Of a DNA stretch of 64,000 bases, positions 10,701 to 22,700 are shown one piece after another. Within the stretch, counting starts at the first letter, position 1; every line of letters starts with the position of its first letter. Below the pieces are notes generated by a model. The model saw nothing but the letters and a program-made list of their open reading frames with translations, was not told the origin of the DNA and did not search any database. Origin of the DNA: Liopterus haemorrhoidalis (lineage: Eukaryota; Arthropoda; Insecta; Coleoptera; Dytiscidae); contig OZ020616.1 in the NCBI GenBank assembly GCA_963971575.1, positions 12,927,575 through 12,991,574 on the forward strand, written 5' to 3'. Both the position numbers and the translations under genes were made by a program.

Positions 10701-13700
10701 GAGCAGCCGTATAGCGAGGTATGAGTGTATTATTTAATTTAATGTGTAATTTTTAAGATAATTGTAATTTTTTAATTATTTTTTATTAAGCAGACATAAA
10801 ATTATCCATTTATTTTATTGGAACCCTAAGTCAAAGACATTCTGACCATTTTTCTTATAAAAACTACTACTAGGCTAGGTGCGTTTAAACTTATGGACGG
10901 AAGTGTATATAATTACACCTTTCCGTAATCGGAATTTCTAAAATTTACTATTACAGTCTATTCCAAACGATTAGGCGGAACTAACCAGAATTTTCATTTT
11001 TGTAAGTTGTCATTAGTTATTTTTTTATATATTGAAGTTGGTTTTTCCTGAACAAAATAATCCAAAGCTTCAATCAATCGGTAAAAGTAATTATAATTGA
11101 AAATCTAGTTCCATCCAAACCAAAACAACAGACTTTATACCTTTTCAGTCACATTTGCATGACATATTAAAGAAATAATTCACTTATGTTCTTTTTCTAA
11201 GGCAAAACTGTTTTTAAAACTGTTCCAATCTCAATAGTGAAAAAAAATTTCTAATCACCTTATATCCTGGGAGTAGCGATGTTTTATTTAATAAAATTAA
11301 GACTATTAAATACACTCCCGATAATGGTAGTTCGAACATTGTCAATTTTACCAAATACTATTATCATTATTTTAAGTTTATGAAGATTATAACATTCATT
11401 TTAACGTTAAAATTAATTAGTGCTGTCAGAAGTCGACAATGCCGGAACAGAAACCTGTTGCAAAAAAAAGAATTCGTTCCGGGTTTACTCGGTTTAGAAT
11501 ATCCGACCCCAGAACAGAGTATTTGGAACCGGATATTCGAAACCAGGTATCCAGAACTGGGTATACCAAACCGGGTTGCTCGAAAATCATTAACACGCTA
11601 TTACCCCAAAACCGGAACTGGGTACCCGAAAAAACGGTTTCGATTCCCTGCATTAATATTAACATAAGGATGGAGCAGAAAATCGCACTTCAGCTCGGCC
11701 ATTTTTTTTGTTTTTTATGTTGAAACAACACTTTTATGAGACATGCGTTATCTAGATGAAAAATTATTTTCTTCTTTGATAAACCTGGTATTTTTTCACG
11801 ACTTTTATTGGTACAGTTGCCACCGAGGACAATACAGAGAAATAGGAAGCAGTTGGTGGATTCAAACTTTGATGTGGAGGCCGTGGTTGCCAGAAAGATA
11901 CAAGAGATCGTTCTGAACAGAGGGTGAGGAGTGATAATTTATGTTCAAATGTGCAGTAACTCATTGACAACGACCCCTCATCTCAATTCGTGAGATTTCT
12001 CGACGCCTGGGAAGCCTTAGATTAAAGAAGTTGCCGCAGGACACATGGCTGGGAAAACTCATAAGCGGCTCGAGGATAACTTTTTTGACCATATTCGGCC
12101 TGATTCTGTAAAAAGTTACTAGGATAGTTGCTACTGAGTAACGTTGCTACGAAATAACTTTTATAGTAACTTTCTTATCAATCGCCAAACAATTGGTATT
12201 CTCCAAGCATAAGCACAAGCAACGTTCTTATAACAAGTTATGTTTAGTAACGTTGCTACAAAGAACCGTGAAGCTAGAAGCAGATTACGTTCTGCGCAGG
12301 CGAGGTATTCGTTTTTAATTGAGTTTGACAGCTATGTTGTGAGTTTCTGATGTTAAACGAAAAATGTTTTATAAACAAAATCAGAAAAAGAATTGCAAAC
12401 AGATGGAAATTCTGTCGAATTTCCTGGCAAATAACCCGGTCATGGTCGGTGATACGAGTGTTTAAAAAATAATTGATAGGAACGAGTGGTGGTGCTGTGG
12501 TAATGTGCTATGTGGTTACTGTTTTCTATGTGGTGGTGCAAGTTATAGTCCAAATTTAAATGATTTGGATGAAATACAGTTAAAGAAGTTCGGATAGCCA
12601 TTGATCAGGCGCGCACTTAGAACATTGATCTGGGAAGGGTCCATTTCGAAAAAATATCTGTAATATAATACAAATGTATTGTTGTGTTTTTATGTAGAGA
12701 ACTGGGTTTATATATTAATTTAATTTTGATTATAATTTAATTTTTAATAATAAAAAAGGTGATTCTTATTTACAATCGCTTAGTTTTTATTAAATAAGTA
12801 TTTGATTTTTCAAATCCTTGGGGGAGGGGGTCTGAACTCGTCGACCACCCCCTTGTGTGCGCGGCTTCTATTGACAGTCGTAGTTAATACATTTAAAAAA
12901 TATTGTACTGTTATACTATTACAAAATAAGTGTAAACAAACAAAAAAAAAAAAAAATTAGTTATTGAAATAAAGAACTCGAAGAATTTTGTGCTATACAG
13001 AAAATAAAATAAAAATCCTTCTATAATTATTGTCTCTATGTTGCCCTTCATTGTCAAATGCTTGAAATAATTTATTATTAAACAGAAAAATTGCGATTTT
13101 TCACGATTTTAACAAGTTATTTTGAAGTTACTAAATGTAGCAACTGCTTTCTGTTAGTTGTTATCCATAATAACTTTTTTAGCAACTAGTTACTAATTTC
13201 ATAGCAACTTTTTTCTTACAGAATACGGATTTCGTGAAAGTTGCTAAAAAAGTTACTGACCTTGTATTTAGCAACTTTTATTGTAACTTTTTTGTAGTAA
13301 CTTGCTTACAGAATTGGGCCGATTATCCATTATATGTACCCTCCAAACTCGCCTGACGCAATCCTCGTGACTATTATGTGTGGGGCGTGGTTGAATCACT
13401 AATAAGACTGCCTGTAATAATAAAGGTGAGCTAAGGGAGAGAATCGGCCGGGCATTTCAAGATTTGTCTCCTGAGGTTATAAAATGCGTCTGGTTTTTGC
13501 TTCCGGGGTAATTTGGAGACAGTGATTGAATACTTTTCTCTTGTATTCGAAATTTTCAATTAAATGTTTTAAGCTCTTACAGATGTTGCTCGCGCACCTT
13601 GTAAAAGGTGTCTCAAAAGAAATTTTATATTTATTTAGCTTACTGCGTGAACGCAACGTATCCGAGAGGCGCGGGGGTTATGTCAATCGGTAGCCTGGCT

Positions 13701-16700
13701 CTTGGGAATTCAGTAGCTATGGAGCGTTTCTCGGGAGCAGACCGCGCGTTATGCGTGCGAGAGTTTTACAAAAACGGTGATTCGGCGACTGTAGCCCGTA
13801 GAAAATTCTGCAGTATACGAGGTTTTCGCCACTTAAATGATGCGCCAAGCATTCCTCTCATTCGACATTGGGTTAAAAAGTTTGAAGAGAAAGAAAGTTG
13901 AAATCAAAATCCGGGCGACCTAGGTCATCAAGAACGGTAGAAAACGTGGAGAATGTTAATCAGTCTGTTCGTGACGACCCGAACCTTTCAATTCGGAAGC
14001 GCGCAAGTGCTTTAAATGTGCATAGATCATCATTACATCGCATTATGCACAAAGACCTAAAGCTGCACCCCTACAAAATTCAATTGGTGCAAGAATTAAA
14101 GCCCCAAGATGCCAGTCAGAGGCTTAATTTCGTAAATCAGGTGATTGAGCGATTTTCAACGTTTACCAACATTTTGTTTTCGGATGAAGCTCATTTTCAT
14201 CTTAATGGCCACGTAAATAAGCAAAACTGCCGCTACTGGAGTGCAACGAATCCGAAACGCAAACATCAGAAACCCCTACATTCGCCTAAAGTGACCGTAT
14301 GGGCTGCGATATCGACGCGAGGAATTATCGGCCCTTACTTTTTTGAAGACGAAAGGGGGCGTGCAGTTACAGTGAATTCAGAGCGTTATGTGGAGATGTT
14401 AGACAACTTCTTGGTACCTGAACTGCAAAACTTTCCTGGCTATAACCAAAGAACATGGTTCCAACAGGACGGAGCAACTTCACACACGTCCAATATGTCT
14501 CTGCCACGTGTTCGTGAAATTTTCTCAGGCAAATTGATCTCCCGGAGAGGTGACATAAATTGGCCTCCACGCAGTCCAGATTTAACCCCTATGGACTTTT
14601 TCCTATGGGGTTATCTTAAATCTAAAGTTTACGCCAATAAACCGACTTCACTGGCGCATTTGAAAGAAAATATCCGTCACGAAATGGCAGCCATCCCTGA
14701 GTCCACCTGCCGAGACGTCATAAGTAATTTTACTGTTCGATTAAATGAGTGCCGAGAACGCGAGGGTCTACATTTAGACGATATTATTTTTAAGAAATAA
14801 ATCCCCAAAAAGTGTATTTTAATAATTAATAAACATTTTTTCTATATACGGCTTACTTTTTTTTTAATCGATCCACTAAATATAAAATTTCTTTTGAGAC
14901 ACCTTGTATATATAAAACTAGCACTGAATCAAAAGACACAACGCATAGACTTTCTCCTTGTTTAATATAACCCACCGACATCATCGCTCTTCTCGTCTAG
15001 GTTCGAAGGCATTACAGCGATCTCATAAACCAAGAACCTTATACATTTGTATTATTCTTATGGTATTAGATAGCAATAATATACTTACTCAAAGCAGATT
15101 TGGAAATCTTATCAATATGTGTATTCAATTCTTCTCGATTTTCTGGCGAGGAGTCGCCCAATTTGGCAGCAATTACTTGCTTCATCTGGTGTATTCCACC
15201 TATTAATCGTTCTGTAAATAATTATAATACATTAAAATCATAAAAAATTATTACAAGAAATGATACGAAAAAACATTTTTTCAACTTGAAATTCACAATT
15301 CTAAATTGGCAAGGTCATTTCTTGTTATCCAATTTGAAGTAATTAAATTCCTGAGTATATAATTTTAAACAGGTACGTTTAATAATACTGTTTATGTTTA
15401 GCAACTAAGGCTATTAGCGCTGGTCTCTTTAGAAATGAATGTCACAACATATTAGAATATAATGAAATACATTTTTTCCGTTAAACTAAATTCTATAAAT
15501 GTTAATATGTTTAAATAATATTAAATTTTTTATACAATTGTATGTAAGTTTTATTAATGGTTCAGATTGAACTGAAACTAGTCAGCAGGCAGATTTAAAA
15601 TAAATTTTAAATATTTGTCAAGGTCTGTGCTTTTTAGGGTTTTGTAGGTATGACCAAAAAACCCTTATACCGTCATTTTGTCGTCTGTCTGTCTGTTTGT
15701 CTGTCTGTTCGGTAAAAATTGTAGCCAAACGGCTAAACCTGGAGAGTTGAAATTTGGCATGCTTGTACAACTTTTTGACTCGCACATAGGAAAAATACTG
15801 AAACATCTAAAAAACATATCCCCCTAAAAATATAAACAAATATGTGCTCATCGAAAAAAAATTTTTTTTTTTATATTCTGAGTAGGGTTTCAAATGAAAA
15901 GCTCTTAATACGTGGATTAACGATCAAAATTTCATTTTTGCAAAATAAATTATTTTGACGCGATTTTTGCCAAAATTGTGCAAAAATTCGAAGTAATGTA
16001 CATTGGTGTGAACCGGAATAGTACTACAGGAATTTTTGATTAGATTATGTTTTCGGAAAATAATGCATTTTTTGTGTTTTTAACCAAAATATGTTAAATA
16101 TTTAATTTGCTATGTAACCCAGTCGATACGTTAGTACTCATAGCGATGTGGGTTTCGTCATTGGTTTTCTAATTTTTCTAAACAGGTAACTTGCAAACTA
16201 GAGTTCGAATCCTGTTAATTATTTTTTTTTTTTGTTTTTTTTTGCAGTTTTCTTTTGTTTAAATTATTTTGTCAAAATTCTGGTTATATTTTGGTAAATG
16301 TTGCATTTAATTTTTAAAACCGTAAATTTAATAACCAGTGGGAAGTGTTGAAATTATAATTTAATTCTGTTTGATGTATAAGAAATCAGAGGGCGGGGCT
16401 AATGATTTAAGCAACCAATAGAAGCCATAGGCGCAATTTTCTAAATCTTAATGAACCTTGCTATGTAAAAAAAATACTGCACATATTTAGAAACTTAAAT
16501 AATGATATTAGGCATTCGAATTCAAATTCATAAAAATATATTTTGACATAAAATTTGTTTTGGCATCCCAAATAATCATCACTCAGTTACTAAATACCTG
16601 CAAAACCCTGAAATGTGTGAAAATTCACACTTCACATCAATTTTTTTATATCGACCGATACCCAATAAAACACAAATTTTCTTTATAAATTAAGTTACAC

Positions 16701-19700
16701 AAAATTTAGAAAAACTTTTTTAATTAAAACCAGCGTAAAATTTATCGTGGATTTAAAACTACAAAATGAAAGACATCCGAGCACTGGACTCAAAGCAGTA
16801 TCCCAAAGTAAATTAGAGGCAGACGATAACAATGAATAGGACACATGAAGAGAATGAAGGAGAAGTAGATTCGAGAAGATTGAACATCCGTCGACCAGTA
16901 ACGATACGAGTTAATAGAACATCTAGCAAGCAGGGCCACCCAGTAGGGATGACATCTGAGAATTTTGTCACGGGCCCGGCCGCGAATTGATCCCGGACCG
17001 TTCATTTAATACTGTTTGACAAATATGTCGTCAAAAGACGGTTTTTATGGCGCGTATAAAGAGCACTATGATAGTCAGTGACAGTTGTACAACACAGTCA
17101 AAGAATCAATCTTTAGTACATTATAATTATTAGTTAGTCCTACAAACTTAAATATCATCAATCACAATCGGATATCAAAACTGTCGAAACATTGTTGCTT
17201 GCTTTGTGAGAATTGCACTTGACAATCATTATTTCTACTTGTCTATAGGGGAAAAATTTTAAGATCGTAACGCCACGCGGATTTTTTTGAAACCATTCTA
17301 AATCATATACCACTTGACATTTACTAGTAAATAATAGCGAAAAGTGTATCAAAAATCGACAAAAAATAAATAATTGTTTGGGATTTTCTGATTTTGTTTT
17401 AAAATTTTATAATCAAGTAAGTATACACACGTATTGTGAGGACATTTTTTTTAAGTGACATTACTTGTAAACATCTTAAATACTACATTTTGTGATCTGG
17501 TTTTAAGTTATGGCGGCACAGTTTTCCATTGTCGATTATTTTAAGTATATTGGGGGAAATAATAATTCCCGTGTTGTTTACGAAGGAGTAGAAATCTACA
17601 ATGCTGGGCATATAATATTGTGTGGAGTCACTGAAAAAAACAGAGAGTTCATAAAGATTTATGCATTATGCATACAGACTTGTGCATTACAAACCCACAC
17701 ACAATAACAGGAATTTTCAAAATATGCGATAATAAATACAAAATTGAAAATATTTTTTGTAGTCACTATCATTAAAATGTAATGAGCAAACTTTGATATA
17801 AGGGTTCACTTTTTTTCCAATTTTTAAATTGTTTATCTAAACATCGCGTCGATTCCTAACCTCTTGCTTTCCCAATTTTGTTTCGAACCGTACGGTGTCT
17901 GATATTGGTGGAAACAAATGAAACGATATTTCCGGGTTTTTTCTTTTCAATGAATTGCACATAGGCACACAACAATATGTATTATACATTTTTCAATGAT
18001 TATAATAAAACTTTAGAAACAAACAAAACGAAATGTTATATGTAGTACACAAGTTCATGAAACGCTCACCAGATGGTAGGGTGCTTAGCTGCAAATCCCT
18101 ATTGGTCAGAGCACCCCCGTCCTTGCGTCTTTTTCCAAACTCGTACTGTTTCTAATAGTACATATTGTAAACAATAACAACGCCTCACATTCTACATAAG
18201 TCGTCCTCCCCCCCCCCCCCCATATAAATATACAATAACATGTGTTTATGCACTTGACTCTATGTTTATGTGAAAGAATATAATTCTTCATCGCTTAGAA
18301 TTCCCACTACTAATTTCATGCGCGACTTTATACGCTGTCAAGACATATGTATATGTTGAACTGTAAAATTTTTTACATAGATAAAAAAATAATAATAAAC
18401 TTTAGAGACCGACCGCCCAGTTTTCCGGACAGCTGGTGTAAACACGTTAAATCCGACGTCGCGTTTTCCGGGCAATATCATATTCGGGAAAGTTGCAATA
18501 AAAATTTACTTTATATTTAATGTTTGTAGATATGATACTGTAATTTTTTGAAAGATATATACTGCCGATATTAACACGATCCAGCCGATATCAACACGAT
18601 CCAGCCGATATCAACACGATCCAAAAGTGGTGTAGTAGGTGGCTTCTACCATTAAACACGTCCAAATGCAATATTCTGCACCTGGGGTCTACCAACCCAA
18701 GGCACACATACTGCATCGCGGGACACGCAATCCAACATGTCGAACGTGTAGTAGATCTTGGACTTACTGTGACAACTGCACTAGACTAAGGGCCAATTTC
18801 TCAATATCAGTTTAAACTAGAAGTAAAGGTCAAACTAAAGATTATCACATGATTGCATTTCTCAATCTCCAGTTGGAGCTGAACCTCTGGTAATCTTAAG
18901 ATAAACTTAACCGTCTCCGCAGGTACCGTTTATGTCCCGATTATATTACTAGCTCAGTTTAAAATAAATAAAATCTGTACAAATCATTAGTTTTAAAAGT
19001 AGTTTGGTTCCATATTAGCAGTAAAATAACAGTATTTTGTGAAAAACAGGTAAATAAATCTTGGAACAACAATTTTTACTTTTGTAACCTAAACTTTATT
19101 ATTGCCGACAACATTGTAAAAGTCGCTATTTCGCTACAAATAAAGTTTAGTTTTTGGAAAATAAATAAGTCTCATTATAAATCTTACCCCGTTCCGCAAA
19201 GAATATATCTGCCCCCATAGTTTCATGATAAATTAGTTTCTACTAAAGTCACTGGATTATACAAAGTACCGCAAGCCTTTGAAGAAGCCGACAGACCCAG
19301 GGTTTGATTGGCAACATTGCTTCCCCTATTAAGCAAACTAAAGCAGCAATTTTTACGTTCTTAAGTTTACGTCTGCGCTGTCACATCTCCCTCTCTCGAT
19401 CCCATTTAATAACCTTCTTTGTCAGCGGTTTGAATATTTAAGGTTAAGTTTAATTTAAATTTATATATTATATCCATTTTATTCAATAAAAAATTAAAAA
19501 AATAATTAAAATTGTACCACAATTTTGTTATAGTGCATCTTTGATTAAAAAAATCCTGATTACAATGTTTAAAATAAAAACTAGTTTCTTATTTATGTAA
19601 TGTTGGAATCACTGAACATCATTTGTGTTGGCGACATTTTTAACCCCAGCATGGCCGCCGTTGCGGTACTTTGTATAATCCAGTGACTTTAGTTTCTACT

Positions 19701-22700
19701 ATTTGTAAATAAGGTGGATATAGGTTAAGTTGTTTACAAATTTGACGTACATGATAGCTAAATGCGCATGCCCGACGGTGCGGTCAGCGCTCAGAGTTTA
19801 GGTAAGACATACGTTTAGGTAATATGCGCATGCCCCAAGAATAATCTAAAGATTACGGAACCAATAGATTTATTTGTATTCAGAAATTTTCTTGGGTTTA
19901 ATGATTAGTTTAACTGGAAGGTATAGATTATCTAACAGTAAGATTAAACCAATATTGAGAAATCGGGCCTAAGCACCGCACGTAGTCACGGTAGCAAGAA
20001 AAGCTAACAAAATCCTCTACCTGATTTTCAAATCCTTTCCTCACTTAACTTCTACCTTATTCTGCACAATCTACCTATCATATATCCGTCCCCTTCTTGA
20101 ATTTGTATTTGTAGTTTGGTCGCCTTATTTACAAAAGGACATTCAACTTCTGGAGAAGGTTCAGAGACGCGCCACCAGATTGCCAAGAGGTCCCCGCTAT
20201 ATTCCGTATGAAGAGCGCTTAAGAATTCTCGACATTCAACCTCTGTCAGAGCGCCGAAAACGTGGAGACATAATCCAAATATATAGGATTGTAACAGGCA
20301 AGTTCTCTACCGATATGTCGTCACTATTCCACCTTAATACCGACCAGAGGCTCCATGGCCACCACCTTAAGTTGAAGCACGAGAAGTTTAAACGACAGCC
20401 ATGGCAGTTTTTCGTCACCAAGAGTGTCTTCGACCTGTGGAATTATCTCCCGGAAGAAGCTGTGTCTGCCCCAAGCATAAACACCTTTAAAGCCAGAATA
20501 AGTCAATTATTTCCCCGAGCAATGTAATTTTAGTTCAATATTTAATTTAATTGTAAAATCAGCATTTCTTAATTTAAGTAATTATGTAAATATTTATTTA
20601 TATTAGTATATCATGTAACTAGTTAGTAAGTATAAAATATATGTTTCAATTGAGCATAACAAGCCCTGGGCTTCTTCTTCTAATAATAATAATAATTTGT
20701 TTTGTGTTTTTTTACATATGTTTAAAGATTAAAGTATCATTCACAGCTCATGTTTTAATAGATAGTACGTAATTCATAGTGTTAATGTTAACGCATAACA
20801 ATGTTAGTTCTACACAAATCCGTATAAGCATTCATAGCTCCAATTTAGTGGATAAGCGTAAGAAAATATTTAACGCATAATGTTAAAAGTTTGTATACTT
20901 CAAACTTTTAACATTAACATTAACATTAAAACACGACAACTGTCAAAATGAAGGAATATATTATACTTGAAATTCGAATAAGACTTGTGAATGCAGCTTG
21001 TGACATAATTATTAGTAAAAATGTTGAAACTAATATTGAAAAATAGATGTGAAGTGAGAATTTTTACATATTTCAGGGTTTCGCAGGTATACAGTGATAC
21101 ATTTCAAAATAGACGAATATATTATACAGGGAAATTCTAAAAAGACTTGTGGCTGCAGTTTATATGCACTAATTAGTAAATGTGTTGAATCTAATAAAAA
21201 ATTAATGTGAAGTGTGAATTTTCACATATTTTAGTGTTTTTCAGGTATCTAGTACCCAAGTTAAAGCAGCTATATGTGTGAAACGTTATTTTTTTTGCGG
21301 TAATCAAGTCACAATGAACAATATTTTGAAAATAATGTACCGTTTGTTATTCTATGTACTAAGAGCTTTTCCTTAAAATACTACATGAACTTTTAAAATA
21401 AAATATGTATTTTTTCAACAATAAAAAAATTAATCTGACAAAAATTCCTTTTGAACTATTTTGGTTTCCATCAATGTACATTATTGAGATTTTTTTCAAA
21501 TTTTTAAACCACCACTTCTGGGAAACAGGGTGGAAACAAAAGTTAACTTTTTTTTGTGAAATAAAAAAGTTAGGTTAGAGTGAGTAGCTTCAGAAACATT
21601 ATAGTTATTTTATTTAATAATTAACTTAATAAATATTATTTTGGTTCTTTTTAGAAGTACATTAATAAAAAAACAATACATATATTTAATAACAAGATAT
21701 TTTTATTATAAATTGTTTAGTAATTTCTATTCGCGACTGAAACTAACGTTGGCGGCGCTGCGTACAACAGCTGATGGCGGACGAAAAGCGTATATGTCAG
21801 AAGTTTTTTCTTAATATTTATCTTAAGATCGATTTATCTATTAAAACATGAGCTATGAATGGTACTAAAGTGTTGTACTTAGCCACTAACATTATCCATT
21901 AACATTATGCACTATGAATTACGCGTTGTCTATTAAAACATGAGCTGTGAATGATACTTTATAACGCGCCTTTTTTTTTTAGGTGGGGCCGGAGCCACTG
22001 TCCTGTCACGGACGCGAAGTTTTCTCCCGGCAGCTCTGCTAGCAAGTATTGGTACACAAGGAAAATAGTAAGGCCTGACACACTGACGCTGGCGAAGAAC
22101 ATGTAAATGAAGTAAAAAGTCAACCTGATAAACAATGCCCTAGAATAGTTAAAATTAATGGCGCATAGCATTGATGGCTATTATCCCCTAACAGCCCACT
22201 TACTCATGTGCAATAAAATAAATATCATAATAAAAGAACACTTGCATAGACGAACACAAATAAACTAGATAAAAATCTGTTCAAAAATTGAGCAGATGTG
22301 TAAGAGATGATAGAAGGCTGTAAACGGTCCAATTATTATCTAATATCACAGATATGAACACGCTAAAATAAAATACAAGTTGTGAAATTATGTCACAAAG
22401 TTTTAAATAAGAGACCACTGATAGTGTTTTTAATGATTTTGTATTTGAAATGGAACAACATTGGCTGTATGAAGAATTATGTAATTAGTGTTACTAGCCA
22501 CAGGAATAATTTCTCGTACTGGTTAGAATGGTTTATGACCTCTTTCAGGTAAAAATAACTTCTAAAGTAAAAGATGTACGTGACTGTTTGTAAAATATAA
22601 AACTGTGGGACACTATACTGCGCGAGTTCAACTGCATTATGAACAAGTAAGACATAATTTGTGCCACCCGAATACAGTCGAAAAAAAAAACGTATTTATA

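Larger units (their letters stand above)
9242..10906 (+). pseudogene. Tc1-like transposase remnant, split by insertions
   Basis: The translation gives [40 protein letters not shown] and [17 protein letters not shown], with the first catalytic Asp changed to Asn (WSDES to WSNES). After an inserted element at 9555-9944 it resumes with [12 protein letters not shown], then [11 protein letters not shown]. Further on, frame-broken pieces correspond to [10 protein letters not shown] and [20 protein letters not shown]. The right terminal repeat is probably near 10880-10906 (GCGTTTAAACTTATGGACGG); the left one is not recognisable. Multiple lesions make this long dead. Confidence 0.8.
18640..20695 (+). 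pseudogene. LINE reverse transcriptase C-terminus, split by a nested MITE
   Basis: Two parts, 18640-18789 and 19970-20695, belong to one LINE. The first reads [10 protein letters not shown] and [13 protein letters not shown]. The second continues [19 protein letters not shown], then [39 protein letters not shown] and ends [15 protein letters not shown]. These are the familiar post-polymerase segments of jockey/CR1-type LINEs. The 3' end has an (AAT)n tail near 20681-20695. Removing the nested element and one TAA rejoins the frame, although the rejoined TAA itself is an in-frame stop. Confidence 0.8.
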
